Notes under the pieces: model-generated | The model's input: the letters and a program-made list of their open reading frames with translations, nothing else | Databases searched by the model: none | What the model was told of the DNA's origin: nothing | Assembly: GCA_963662155.1 (NCBI GenBank) | Contig: OY759269.1 | Location: 21,976,378-22,040,377 of the forward strand | Direction of reading: 5' to 3' | Length of the DNA stretch: 64,000 bases | Origin: Lamellibrachia columna | Lineage: Eukaryota; Annelida; Polychaeta; Sabellida; Siboglinidae | Program-made: the position numbers and the translations under genes | Part shown: positions 32,810 through 45,282 of the stretch, one piece after another | Layout of the letters: each line of letters begins with the position of its first letter | How positions within the stretch are numbered: the first letter of the stretch is position 1

Positions 32810-34215
32810 TAAGGTAAGCAGGTGGAGTATATTGCGTTAGTTGGAGGACAGGGACACATTGTTGCACTGATAGCTATATGCCCATATAGTCCTAGGCCAA
32901 CATTGTGCTAATTTCCGAAGTGGAAAATACATAGAAAAAAGTCATCTTACTACGTTTATTCACTTTATATATTGACACCACCACTCCGTGAGCAGATTGC
33001 ACATGTGGGACATTTTCCTTCTCCTGGCCACGACACCATGCAAACAGAATTGACTTGCGAGATCTAGTCTCTCTTCCGAAAGACATGTCCACTTGCTTCC
33101 CGTATGCCAGGTGTACGCGAGCTTACTAGTTGAATCCTAGACTGAAATCCGAACCACCAACCAGCTGATCAAGATGCCGGCACCAAACTATTGTTATTGA
33201 GCTACAACGTCAGTATGCTACCATGTCTTTGTGACTAGTAAAAAATTTTTCCGGTTATAAAACGAGAATTTGGCTGAGGCATAATTTTGCCAACCACTAT
33301 AATTTTTAAATATTGAAGTTTCAGGCAACCAACAAAGAACATAGAAGAACAAAGAACATAGTGCTTCCAACGGTGCGTGCGTGCGTACTTGCGATAGTGC
33401 GTACGTTTTATTACGTCATTTTTTTGACAAACAAAAGAAGTACATGAAGATAAAGGCAGGTCCTTGATCCATAAACTATAATTACTTTCTTGCTGAACCG
33501 CCAGATTACAAAACAATGTCCCCAGACGAAAGAACTAATGCAGAACATAGCCTAATCACCACGACTCGCCAATGATCAGATCAATACGCCTTTATCCGCG
33601 GATAATATGACAGCAGTGTTTCATTGCGGTCATACAGTCGTGTTAATCTGGCAAGTGTTAATCACATAGACGTTACTGATATTAGTAAGGAGGGTTAATC
33701 GACCTATGCAGACTATACTGCGAGCATCGCGTTGTGCCATGCCCGGATAATCGAATATGCTATGAAACATCTGACCCTGGCCCAGTGCTGTACGAAAACA
33801 CCAGCATCCTGTACAAATCGTGAGTAATCACCGAAGCATTTGTCTAGTGTCACTACCTACTGTATTCGGATATGTCTCACCACACCACATAACTGTTAAG
33901 AGTAAATGTAATTTAACCAATTGTAGCATCGCCACCGGACATGTCCATATGGCAAGTTCGGAGTGACTCCCGGTGTTTTCTCTGTTTTCAATTTATTTTG
34001 TCCATTATCACACAACGTATATACAATTTGTTCTAAAACTTTATCCTGGTGTACACGATAGTGATAGCTCTAAAGCCTGACTCTTCTGAAGAAGTCGTGG
34101 TGTAAACATGGTAGTGCACGCACTTGGCATGCAATGTTCCCATCCAAGATCTTAAATACAACCAAATAAATGCTGTGGGCACGCTTTCCAGGATTCAGTC
34201 ACACGGTACATTTCT
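32810..34215. other. No gene supported
   Basis: No family motif or repeat array is visible. A minor 'tgcgtgcgtac' tract lies near 33377. Confidence 0.4.
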
Positions 34216-34219
34216 AAGT

Positions 34220-34745
34220 ATTGAGTTTTTTTCGGAAGGTAGCTATAGTTTCAGATGTTTCCAAAGTGATGGGAGTTCATTCCAGACCCTAGGCCATAGG
34301 CGCAGCGACAGGGAAAGCCCGTTTGCCCAAGTTAAGATTAGGAACAATAAGTTGTTGTGAAATGGATGATCTGAGCTGAGGTATATGTGAAAGGTGCAGG
34401 AGACTAGTCAAGTAGGGTGGTTGTTGTGTAGGTAGAGTACAATATGTAAGAGTAGACAGTAAAAATTGATTCGATAAGTAACAGGAAGCCAGTGTAAATA
34501 TTTATGTAGTGGTAGTGTTGATAATAAACGAGGCGACCTGAGTACTACACGTGCCAGAACATTTTTTACACGGAGTTTAGCTAAGTCTCTTTTAGCAGTG
34601 TTGTTTAGTAGTGAATTACAATAGTCAAGGCGGCTGGAAAATGGTTGATGACCCTATTTCGTCGTTGCTTAGTGCCAATAATGATAAGGTCTGTTTGTTG
34701 CGTCATCAGCATACAGGTGATGACTGAGAATATGATTAGTATATT
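34220..34745 (-). mobile_element. L2/CR1-like LINE, 3' half
   Basis: On the minus strand, in order: HHLYADD (the catalytic reverse-transcriptase box), LDYCNSLL and LHWLPVTYRINF, close to the 17040-17535 copy. About 150-200 residues normally found between YADD and LDYCNSLL are missing, so the copy is internally deleted. It continues the element at 35046-36545. Confidence 0.75.
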
Positions 34746-34844
34746 ATAATGACTTGGCTGAGAGACGTAGTATACACTCTAATATTGTTACTGATGAAAC
34801 TATGTATTTAAATAATGTACTATAGTAAACATAATTTATGTAAG

Positions 34845-35045
<201 letters not shown>

Positions 35046-36545
35046 ATAAGTTAACAGAACAGCGGGACTCCGAATGAAAGGCGCTGTGGGCAAGCTAGTG
35101 TGCCAGATATGTTAATGCTTTGGTGTTTGTCTGAAAAATATGATTTAAAACACCGACGAGCTGTGCAGGAAATGTCAAAATGTCTATGAGGGCGTTGTAA
35201 AAGGATTGAATGATCAATCGTATCGATAGCAGCTGAGAAATCTAGTAAAATGTCAATTATAGTGTATCTTGAGAAGAGCCGTTTCGGTAGAGTGAAATCG
35301 TTTATAAGCAGACTGTGTACATCATTTGATAAGTGATGCTTATAAATATGTTCATGAAGGTGATTAGTAACTACTTTTTCCAATACTTTTACAGAAAACT
35401 GAGATAGGACAATAATTCTTTAGGCAATTTTTACATAGAGTTTTTATAAGAGGATTAACAGGAGCTTGTTTGAAATCCCGTGGAACAACTCCGCCCTGCA
35501 TTGAAAGGTGTATGATAGTAGTAATGGGAAAGATGAGTTGATTGATACATATTTTTAGTAGAAATGTTGGAAATTAGTCCAGATCACACGATTTGTTAGC
35601 AGATTTCTTAATGATAATTTTCAGAAAGTGGTGGTTCAGGGAAATCTTAGTCATTATCATTAATAAAAAAATTCGATCGAATGCGAGCAATCTTATGTGA
35701 ATTATTTTGAAAAAGAACTACATACTGTAGGCCTATCCAATGAACGGTGTTCAGGCAGTGTTTTCAATTTCTGCCGATGTTGAATTGTGTATACGGATTT
35801 CCACATCTGGCGAGGGTTTTCAGAATTTATTGAGATAAAATTTGTATAGTAATCGGACTTTGCTTTTGGTATCATGTGGTTGCATATATGTAGTTGTTTA
35901 GTATAATGGGGTTGATCAAGTGGAGAACGAGTTCGTCGCCAAATTCTTTCAAGATATCGGCGACGACGTTTCGCTACAACTATTTCTACAGACATTCATA
36001 TCGGTGTAGGGCGAACTTGTACACTTTTACTTTGTTTTGGGGCATGTTTATCCAGGAATTTACTTAATGTTTCATGGTACCGATTAACAAGCTCACATAA
36101 TGTAGATTTTGGTTGGATCAAAAGATAAGAAAAAAAAAAAAATTATTTATCGAAATGTGATATTTTTTCTAGGTCTTGACCCGACTTGTAACCACACATC
36201 AATAATGACACAATGGTGATCTGATACACTATCAGTAGGAAATAGTGCCTTGATGTTAATACAAGTAGATCTAGTAATAAACAAGTCATGCCAATGACCA
36301 TGAACATGAGTAGCAAATGAAACGCGTTGATGTAATGCATATGTTTGAAGGACATCCATGAATGATCTAGTATTTAGACTGGATAAATATTGAAATCGCC
36401 AGAGGTCTTCTTGGAATTGTAAGGTGGTTTCAAGAAGATCTGGAAATTCATCAAAACAAATACATTGTGCTTGTAGGAGGACGGTAGATGCATATAAAAT
36501 CAGCAGACATAGATGACACGTATTACCTAAAATATGATCCAATGC
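35046..36545 (-). mobile_element. L2/CR1-like LINE: endonuclease and RT domains, degenerate
   Basis: Minus-strand fragments in the right order: an endonuclease end (36542 downward) with FATHVHGHWHDLFITR and DSVSDHHCV; a linker (35995 downward) with LERIWRRTRSPLD and AKSDYYTNFI; and RT (35383 downward) with LLDFSAAIDTIDHSILL and LSFGVP. These are landmarks of non-LTR retrotransposon ORF2. Frameshifts between the pieces show that it is inactive. Confidence 0.82.
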
Positions 36546-36657
36546 ACTCTGAATGCGCCACGCATTTTAATGTTGCTTGGATCGATCAACTTATATAATC
36601 AAACTCAGGCGTAATCTCTGCAAATATCTTAAAGCAATCTTCTTTCAGTGACCCTAC

Positions 36658-36811
36658 CTGAGGCTTCATCCTCCGAAGCCTCCCGAACCTGGTCAGGGGT
36701 CGGGCTGCGGCTAGCAGGCTCTGGCTTCTCGGGCCTCCGTCCACTCCGCTTCGTCTTACCGCGATGTCGCTTCCGTCTCAGTTGACTCGCTCGAAATTGC
36801 TTGTTCGCCAT
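36658..36811 (-). CDS. Unknown basic protein, candidate first exon
   Basis: From an ATG at 36811 the minus strand encodes MANKQFRASQLRRKRHRGK, then a Pro/Ser/Glu-rich stretch, up to a donor-like 'tcag|gtaggg' (phase 1). The frame is open further upstream to about 36910 and, if unspliced, ends soon after at 36629. GC- and CpG-rich composition and a head-to-head position with EXO5 (about 510 bp between start codons) suggest a divergent gene, but I recognise no family and see no second exon. Confidence 0.33.
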
Positions 36812-36911
36812 GGAAGTATGCTTGCTCTGTGGCAACATTAGACTGTAGCAGTTGACAGAGCCCCCGGCGTTCTTAGCTGGCTGCCGGTCAAGCAAGCTCG
36901 CATTCTGCAAC

Positions 36912-37319
36912 GCGACCTAGCATATATGTTTTTGTGTGAAAGGTCACCAGAGCGCCAACTGCCCCTGCCGTAGCACGCCAATTGTAAACAACGTATAATT
37001 TAGAACGAGCGGAAGAAAATAAGCCTGCTCAACGACACATTGTCGTATGCGTCATTTAAACACCTATAACATATCACAGAGATGCGACGCCAATGTTAGC
37101 ACATAGTTGCGATTACTTCGTCTATTGATGAAGTTTGGTTCCTGTAAAACCGTTCAATAAATCGATGCGCTCGTGTAGTAATATGACGTTGCTATGTTGC
37201 TGCCCGGGCATCGCGAAGGTCAAGGTCCTTAAAAACGTAAACAACGTCCGCGCTGGAACCGTGAACGAAAAGTTACGCGGTTGTTTAGCATAAACGACGC
37301 GATATTACGTGTGACCACT
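36912..37319. promoter_or_regulatory. Putative EXO5 (possibly bidirectional) promoter region
   Basis: Interval between the candidate minus-strand exon and the EXO5 start codon. It is comparatively CpG-rich with no clear TATA box. Called from position only. Confidence 0.3.
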
Positions 37320-37395
37320 ATGGAAGAGGACGAACTCTGGGTTGACATGTCCGATGAAGATCTGTTGAGGGTTGACTTAACTTCTTCAGCCAATG
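37320..37395 (+). CDS. EXO5 exon 1 (start codon)
   Basis: ATG at 37320, 25 codons plus one base, donor 'aatg|gtacgc' (phase 1). Chosen because its acidic product matches the EXO5 N-terminus in character and its phase fits exon 2 exactly. Confidence 0.75.
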
Positions 37396-40300
37396 GTACG
37401 CCGATAAGGCAAAGCGTGGGCGATAATAAGTGATAGAGCATATACATCCATAGCCTCAATTATCCAGGTTCCGGGATGTGGCGTCACCTTTTGTCGGACA
37501 CACCAGAACCTGCATCAAAACCAAACTTTTCATTGTGACGAAAACTATGTATGCACCTAGATTATGGGTGCATACATAATTAGATTAATTAGGCTCTCAT
37601 CCGGGGATTTGGCTAACTCATCAAATAAGAGCTAGTGACCTGTTATCAGTTTATACAATGTCAATGTCAATGCAATCGAATTAACTTTAAATAAACTTTG
37701 GTTATATTGTCATTGACACAACTATCACGTTGAAAACTTAAATCATTTACAGTGTAGAATCTCAACAATGATGCTGATGGCGCTTCACGGCAATGCCTAC
37801 ACAAAATGGTGTCAAACCGTGAGTTTGGAGCCAGACTCTCTTCTGGGCGAGCTCACGAAGGCGAGTGAGAGTCGGATAAGTGAGACTAATCCGTTCAACA
37901 TACCAGACATGGGGTAATAGTAATATGTAATATTGTAATAGGTAATAGAAGTTTTTTTCTGTAATAGTAATAGATATTTTTTTCAAAAATAATAGTAATA
38001 GATCCTAAAGTAATAGATAATAGTATATTTCTTTTATATTACATCTATTGCCGTGACCTTACAAAAAGATCATGTTTGTTTGCATGTTATTCCAGCTGCT
38101 AGTAATTGTAAACAATGTATAGACAATTGCTGAGAAGTTATTCAAACAACAGGAAAAGACCAATAGGCTGATAATTTAATGTATTCAGAAATACCTGCTT
38201 AATGAAACAATGCAGGAGTAGCAATACAATTAGTAATTATTAAGATGCCCCATTGGGGTGGCTATTGCTTCAAACATTCCTAACACACACAAAGGGCATG
38301 GTTTCAGATGTGTGCAGGCAGGCAACAAATTTTATCTTAGAGCAGGAGCTGCAACCTGTATTGAATTCAAAGTAAGCTTTGAATTGAGCAGAACTTCTGA
38401 GTTTTTTTTTTTCAAATTGCCAAATGGTAACATTGCCATACAGATCCTTTGTTCAAATTTGGACAAATGTTTTCACCACAGATCTTCAAATGGTGTACAA
38501 ATGTATGTTTTGCTTGTACTACAAAGACTGAGTTCATAAGCAATTCTAGGGTTCACAGACCCATCAAAAAAAGTAGTTAATTGACATTCAGCGATAGTAA
38601 TTAATGACCCAGTAGTAGTAATAGATATCCTGGTCATAGTAATAATTATATTAGAATTAATGTAGTAGTAATAGAAACATTAAGAAGTAATAGTAATAGA
38701 TTGTCTGTAATAGAACCCATGCCTGCAACATACCAGTATTTTTATCCACTTTGAAAAGAACCACATTATTTTGTCTTTTCATAGACAAAAGCTACAATTA
38801 TGAATTTATGGTAACATTTTCCATTATGATTTATGGCCTTTAATCACATTATCATTACTTTGAACATTACCATTAGACATTACGGAAATTTATTTTTCTT
38901 GACAAAAATCTTTGTCATTACTAGACTTTGTAAACGTTATTCCACAATATAAATTTTCAAAGTAATGGTACATTTGCAAACTACATCTTCTCTTTTACCA
39001 ACCTGGTTATCCCAGAGTTATCTGCTGCACTTGCAGGTACAGTAAACTTAGTGCACTAGAAAGACCCTTTATTCAATATATTCCAGTTAGCATGTCAAAC
39101 TCCCTTTGAGCATGCGTAGCAAACCAGAGGATGCACACAATCGGGTTAGTGTGTCGGTCTGACAGATTGGTGTTACCAGCACTACTCAGAGATGGCACAA
39201 TTTTATACACCTACATGTAAATTATTACCCAAAGTATTAAAGTCATTTTAACACACCCAGCAGGTTGTCACAAAGATGAGTTGTCTAGAAATGACCACGT
39301 CCTGGAACAGTCATCTGCTGTCACAGTGGACACGAAGCAGGTCCCCCTTGTCAGGTTCCGCAATGGTCAGTTGTGGGTGACTGACCTGGTCTCACAGTCC
39401 TGGTGTGAACAGAAGATGATCCACCAGTTCACACAGACGGTCACTAACGTGGAGGACCCAGTGATGACCGTAGGGACTAACATCCATCTGGCAAGGGGTA
39501 AGTACCAACGGTATCTTGTAGTTACTGCAGCAGAATCTAGCTGATATACGGCAAAACAAGATGTGTATGATGTGAAAGCAGAATATAAAAACAATTAAAA
39601 TGTTATATGTATTCCTGAAGTACCATTTTTTTGCACAGTAATAAATTCTTTTGGCTAACCTCCAGCCCTCTTGACTGGAAGACAGTGAAATCATTGCCAA
39701 AAATATCAACCGACCAGGTGTCATACGGGCACTCTATTAGGCCAAATAATGGTTATTTATTTCTGATTACAAGGTGGAAAATGAGGGTAGGTAGGTAATT
39801 CTTTTACAACAGCTTAAGTTATGATAGGTAAGAATTTATATGTTGTTTTTCTTTGTAACATTGTTTTTTGTTGATATACCGCGAAAGTATAATACAATGC
39901 CTTGTGTGTAGACGCTCTGATTGGGCAGCAGGCTCACGTGATGCAATCCAATGACGTTGGCCTTTCTAACGTCATTTTACCCCTTGATCAGAATAGGAAT
40001 ACTACTAAAAACATTAGGGTCAGCGCAATTCAAGCAGGGTCGGTAGGATACTTATTACAGGAAGCGTTCCACTAGTTACTGGTGTGGCTCCATCTGGTGA
40101 TCACATATGCTGCTAGTAGTTTCGACCGTGAATGGTTAATTTGTTTGTCTGGTGTGCGAGGAAGCATCGTCATTAATAAAAAACAAACTTAAAAACGACA
40201 TTTCGCGACCGAAACATTGTTAATTCTACACAACGCTCTGTGCATGCAAGGTTAAAATAAACAAACGGTATCACCTAGTGGACGTGCGGGGAACCAGTAG

Positions 40301-41378
40301 GAAAGAAGACGATTTTAGACGGTGCTGAATAAAGCACACGTTTTGTACGTGTTGTGCACCACAGAAATACGAGTTACCAATACAGCAAGATCAAATATAG
40401 TAACCAAATTTATCTTGACGATGACTTACGTGATTATAGGTCTGCTCCTGGCCAGAGGTAGGCATTGTAAAATGGTGCTGTTTGAATTTTTAAGAACTTG
40501 CCTCGAATTTTCAGCATTTTAGAAGAATTTTAGGCTTAAAAAAATGGTTAACTGTTTTTAAGATTTTGTCTGAAATAACTGATATCACGCTTTCTTTTGT
40601 TCACATTTGTGCATTCATTTCTGTTCTTGTAGAGCTAGCTGTCCAGGATTCAGTGACGGTATCCATCACGTCAAGGGAAGACGCTTTCGGCCTTAAAGTT
40701 TTAAATATCATAAATGCCATACTTGGTTTTCTTAACGGCCGCAGTGTGGCGCGGGAGATCCCAATATTTGGCGTACCATTCGACTGCGGCATTTTCGTGA
40801 GCGGGATCATTGACGAGCTTCGTTGTGACCCGGTAACATATGACCTTGACCTCGTCGAATTGAAAACGAGGTCTACGAAGTCGCTGCCGTCGAAAGCACA
40901 AGGAGACGCAAACCGGTGGCAGGTATCGCTCTACAAGAAGTTGTGGGATGATTTAATCGTAGGTGTTACGACGAAAACTGTCATTAGGAAGCACATCGCA
41001 TTTAACTTTGAGAAGGAATTCGGTGCAGATCTGTCGATGCATATTTCGGCATCGGGTCTGCATTGTCGGAACTTGAACGATATACTTGTTGAACTATCAA
41101 CGAAGGCCGGAGCCATGATGTGCATTCGGCGCTGTGTCATAGAGTATTGTCACCAAGCAGACGCGTCCACCATAGCGCTCGTGGACGCTGACTACGACGA
41201 GCGCTGGTTGGAGACGCGCCTGTTGCACGCGGCACGCTACTGGCGGGGCGAAAGAGAGGCTGTGGGCGTGGACGTGGAGGAGGCGTGGAAGTGCGGACGC
41301 TGCGAGTTCTCTGATGTCTGCGAATGGCGGCGACGCAGGGCGGACGAATGTGCACGCTCCAACTATGTGCGCAGCTGA
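37320..41378 (+). CDS. Exonuclease V (EXO5)
   Basis: Iron-sulphur single-strand DNA exonuclease of genome repair. Three exons join in phase: 37320-37395, 39264-39497 and 40633-41378, encoding 351 residues against about 373 in human. It starts MEEDELWVDMSDEDLL, an acidic N-terminus like that of vertebrate EXO5. Cluster cysteines are visible at 73 (SQSWCEQ) and at 324, 327 and 333 (WKCGRCEFSDVCEW). The PD-(D/E)XK core is Asp164 (GIIDEL) with Glu179 and Lys181 (VELKT). NIHLARELAVQD and VDVEEAWKC are also typical. Everything expected is present, so the gene looks intact. The basic C-terminal tail is shorter than in vertebrates. Confidence 0.93.
37900..38720 (+). repeat. Dispersed repeat family C, copy 2
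   Basis: Lies in EXO5 intron 1. It shares the central 380 bp with 3650-4030 and is flanked on both sides by 'agtaatagtaatag'-type low-complexity sequence. The shared open stretch (GHGFRCVQAGNKFYLRAG) ends at 'aaa|gtaagc' as in copy 1. Confidence 0.72.
39264..39497 (+). CDS. EXO5 exon 2
   Basis: Acceptor 'cacacccagcag', donor 'aaggg|gtaagt', phase 1/1. Encodes the first cluster cysteine (VTDLVSQSWCEQKM) and TNIHLAR. Confidence 0.88.
40633..41378 (+). CDS. EXO5 exon 3
   Basis: Acceptor 'tctgttcttgtag'. The split codon gives Glu, restoring LARELAVQDSVTV. Holds the nuclease core and the last three cluster cysteines, ending NYVRS and TGA. Confidence 0.93.
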
Positions 41379-41554
41379 CGAAACGTGGCGACAACTGGCG
41401 ACAGTTTCATGTGATTGAAACTAGTTATAGATATAGAGACAATGAATCACACTATGTTATTATATTTTGAAACTGCCACCCCTATTAGTATTTGGCTGAC
41501 ACGCACGCTAATAGTTCGACTAAATGACGTAATTGTTGAACTCTCTGCCACTAG

Positions 41555-41930
41555 CTTGCGACTAGCCGAATGATATGGCGCTGCACGGGGAAAAAGGCAG
41601 TCGCTGCAATAGCTTATGACTCCTTGCAGTACCCAGTCACAGCGAACTCAGCCATGAACGTTTAGAGGAGCTACTAACGCGGTGCAGGGGGCGGTTTCAC
41701 GAAGCGTTCATACCACATGCATCTTCGTACGAAGGATAGTTCGAAGTTACCTATGCAGTAATACTATTGTAGGTTCTACTATTGTTCAGAGTTAAGTAAT
41801 CTACGTCAACCGTCTACATAAGTTCCCAACCATTGGGGGGATTTCGAAATGGTTTTAATATACGAACCAGCCCAATGGGCCCCCGAGCAGGCTTACAAAA
41901 CGTCTTCCTCATACATGCGAAACAGACGCA
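41555..41930. repeat. Dispersed repeat family B, copy 2
   Basis: Resembles 2510-2840 over its length, sharing 'gcttgcgac/tg', 'tacccagtca', 'cggtttcac' and 'tgggccc..gagcaggc'. About 180 bp after the EXO5 stop. Confidence 0.5.
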
Positions 41931-42029
41931 GATATGAGGGATCAATCATACACAACCACACATTGTTTTATAGGAAACATAGTTAAACTGTCTGTAATAT
42001 ATTCCAGGGTAATCACTACCACCATTCAC

Positions 42030-43000
42030 ATCTGCCACAATGCCAGTAATGGCAGAGCCAACACCACGAATTAGCCGTTTGAAAGCATTAACTTCCATTC
42101 GATAAAATCACAATTCGCCATGTAGGCGAATTTATATTGACCGGACAGCTATGACTGGTGTAATAATATGGTGTAATAATATATTGCAGCTATCTAGCTA
42201 CAAATGATTTGGTATAACTGCGTGTCGTGGGTATCGTTTGTTACCTTAAAGACTCGAATATAAATCCGTTATTTGCGCAAGCTTGCGCACTACACTAATG
42301 CAATTGAAGTTGATTTCGTGTACACACGTAGTTGTATTTACCTGTTTGTCTTAAAACGCAACTTACCCATTCCATACGACTGTAATTTCCATTCTTCAAC
42401 ACATCACTACTATCAATTACTTTGTGATTCTCCAGTAGCTGCGAATGTAACAGACAGGAAACATAATGACGAGACATGACTTGTTTCTGCTCAGAGCCGG
42501 TAGGTGTGTTAGTTGTGTACCCAAGCGATGGCTTCACGTCAACAGGAATGTCTCAGTCCGCAACCTCGATAATGTGTCCTCGTGGGGTACTCCTTGATTT
42601 TGTCTGTTGGTTTATGCGAACAGACGGATCACCTCGGTGACGTTGCATGTAGCTGAATGGGCCATTGAAGTGTAGGTGATCGATCCTGTTTCATGTTCGC
42701 CGATTGTGTCGGGCGGTGTCAGTGTTGCAGCATTAAATGATAACATGATTGCGTGTCATTCAGGACTGGTCGTGTCGTTGCATATGTCGTTGTTGTTTGC
42801 ATATTTCAGAGACCACCAAATGCCAGCCTATGGCAACTGGGAAAGACCAGCGACACAAGGCTATAGGGAATGGCTTCACCGGCCACAGATCCTGTGTTAG
42901 TATCCTGGGCGAGTAAAAGTAGGGGCTTGGGTGTAGGTAGGGCCTAACGTTATGGGTCGCCTTCTGTGGTAATGTTCTAGTCATTCTAAACCCGATGACA
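42030..43000. other. No gene supported
   Basis: No exon, repeat array or family motif recognised. Confidence 0.4.
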
Positions 43001-43004
43001 TTGT

Positions 43005-43400
43005 TAAGGCGAGTTTACACGAGCGAAGTTTGTCCGATTATGTCGTCCGACATGGTGTCGCACGATGACGCACAGACAAATTATGTGTGCTTTTACTCAA
43101 GTAACGTGTATAAACACTGCAGGTGCGCCCTGTTGACTCGCGACAATCTCCACTTGAGCTTAGATGAAAGGTCACAACCTGCACTCGGTCGTCGTGGTCG
43201 GTTATTGGCCACTGCTTAACGCTGTCGACCGACAGTCGGTCAAATTGGACCCACCACCAGTTTCATCGACGCAATCGCAGTTACAAATTGGTTTAGTTAG
43301 TCAGTCTTGCGAGAGTGTTTTCAAGAGCGATGTTTGTCGGATTATGTCCGATTATGTACACACACGCAGTGCGCGACATAAGGTTGACAACTTTAAGGGC
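43005..43400. repeat. Dispersed repeat family D, copy 1
   Basis: Starts 'gcgagtttacacgagcga' and shares 'attatgtgtgc', 'tgatgaaaggt', 'ttggccactgc' and 'tcggtcaaattggacc' with 51940-52320. 'gcgagagtgttttcaagagcga' near its end resembles its start. Probably a non-autonomous DNA transposon. Confidence 0.6.
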
Positions 43401-43479
43401 CAACCAGACCTGTAACCTGAACATGTTGAGGGCCTGCTGAACATTTGAAGGTCCAACAATCACACCAAGCCGCTGCGGT

Positions 43480-43690
43480 CATCATATGAACTCAGATGAA
43501 ACTATAGCTACCTTCCGAAAAAACATTCCAAATTGCATTTCCACCATAAATCTTCGGTGGTCCCTTGTTCTGATAATGATTTTTTGCGCGTCCCTGTTCA
43601 TGATTGTGCTTAATGAATCAGTTTTTATTGCGCCTCTGACCTCAGGTCCCTGAGGATGCAGGCGCCATAGAAGTGTATTATTGTTATGAA
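43480..43690 (+). mobile_element. 3' end of the same L2/CR1-like LINE family
   Basis: 'cttgttctgataatgat', 'gcgcgtccctgttcatgatt' and 'ctcaggtccctgaggat' match, in order, the reverse complement of 17080-17180. It keeps only the 3' UTR-like tail. Confidence 0.65.
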
Positions 43691-43744
43691 GTTTAATAAT
43701 GTGTGTACATGATAAGTGTAATTAACATGTGTCGGTGTGTTGAT

Positions 43745-43818
43745 ATACATTTACATGCATGCGTACGAAAGTACGTACGTACCTACGTACATACATACGT
43801 ACAGTACGTACGTACGTG
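43745..43818. repeat. Short ACGT/TACG-rich tract
   Basis: Imperfect 'cgtacgta' repeats, largely self-complementary. Confidence 0.7.
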
Positions 43819-44030
43819 TCAGACCTCCATGGGGGACCATTTATCCATACACCCCATCCCGGGTGTGATCACCTACCCGAGGGAGGGGTCTGCATACGAA
43901 TCGCGCACCGAGCTGAAAGAGTTATGTATCTGTTCTTACAGCCGAGACTGAAGAATACATAGGTGTCAACATTAGCGCTTTCGGGCGGGAAATACAAAAA
44001 AATCATGGAAAAATCGATCTATTTGTTGCA

Positions 44031-44566
44031 CACGAGGTCACTCTGGGCACACGAGGTCATTCTAGGCACACGAGGCCATTCTAGGCACACGAGGCCATTC
44101 TAGACACACGAGGACATTCTAGGCACACGAGGCCATTCTAGACACACGAGGACATTCTAGGCACACGAGGCCATTCTAGACACACGAGGCCATTCTAGAC
44201 ACACAAGGTCATTTTAGACACACGAGGTCATTTTAGACACACGAGGTCATTCTAGGCACACGAGGCCATTTTAGGCACATGAGGTCATTCTAGGTACATG
44301 AGGCCATTCTAGACACACGAGGCCATTCTAGGCACACGAGGTCATTCTAGGCACACGAGGTCATTCTAGGCACACGAGGTCATTCTAGGCACACGAGGAC
44401 ATTCTAGGCACACGAGGCCATTCTAGACACACAAGGACATTTTAGACACACGAGGTCATTCTAGGCACACGAGGCCATTTTAGGCACATGAGGCCATTCT
44501 AGGCACATGAGGTCATTCTAGGCACACGAGGTCATTCTAGGCACACGAGGCCATTCTAGGCACATG
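44031..44566. repeat. 19-bp minisatellite, about 28 units
   Basis: Unit 'cacacgaggtcattctagg' with recurrent variants (gg/ga at the end; gtc/gcc/gac in the middle). No sustained coding frame. Confidence 0.93.
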
Positions 44567-45066
44567 TTATTTCTTTGGTCTCGTATGATTCCACATTTTC
44601 TCTCCCGTGCGTTGACCGCGAATAAGAGCGGCACATAAAGATGGCGACATGTACAAATAACACGTTAAAAACGCCTGGAGGAGGGTGGAGGAGGGCGTTT
44701 CCCGCTTTCCATAAGCACTTTCCGCTTTTCCATGAACATATGTTGACACGTATGATAATATAATGCATGAAGCGTGCGCGTCTGTTTCGTGAACGAAGCG
44801 TGAGAACACATAGAAGACTGGTAACATAAATCCGCAAGACCGCAAACGAACCCGTATGATTATCTATGTCCGCTAGTTTACTGCGCATGCTTAAACGGAG
44901 CTTATCGTACAAACTGGGACATATTGAATGGGTCTAGTAAGACTTTGGCGAACCTGACTGCGCACAGGTAAACTATTCTTGAGAGTCACTTTCGGACATG
45001 TTTTGAAACTGATGCTCTGTTATTCGCATGCCATATGTAGTGTAGTTTGAGAACAACATGGCGTAT

Positions 45067-45072
45067 TTTATT
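45067..45072 (-). terminator. Polyadenylation signal for PIPOX
   Basis: AATAAA on the minus strand about 77 bases past the PIPOX stop codon. Confidence 0.5.
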
Positions 45073-45148
45073 ATTGTAACCAAGCCAGTATTCAGACTTT
45101 CCAACGACCCCTTCACTAGTCAACAAATGTGAGAAAGTCGTGGATGCA

Positions 45149-45282
45149 CTACAGGCGTGCTTTTGTGGTGTTGTCAACGAAGCGGTCCATTCTGAACGGA
45201 CGAAGGTCATATGAAGGTCGTTGACCAGTCGCCAGCTCTGCCAGCACCTTACCAACCACGGGCGCCAGTTTGAACCCGTGAC
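45149..45282 (-). CDS. PIPOX terminal exon with PTS1
   Basis: Acceptor 'tttgttgcag', phase 1. [19 protein letters not shown], then [10 protein letters not shown] and a final ARL before TAG. ARL fits the [SAC][KRH]L peroxisomal signal. Confidence 0.92.

Noticed and set aside
44031..44566. CRISPR-like array of short direct repeats
   Set aside because: The 19-bp units are contiguous with no unique spacers and the DNA is eukaryotic. The same holds for the 26-, 28-, 30- and 60-bp arrays.
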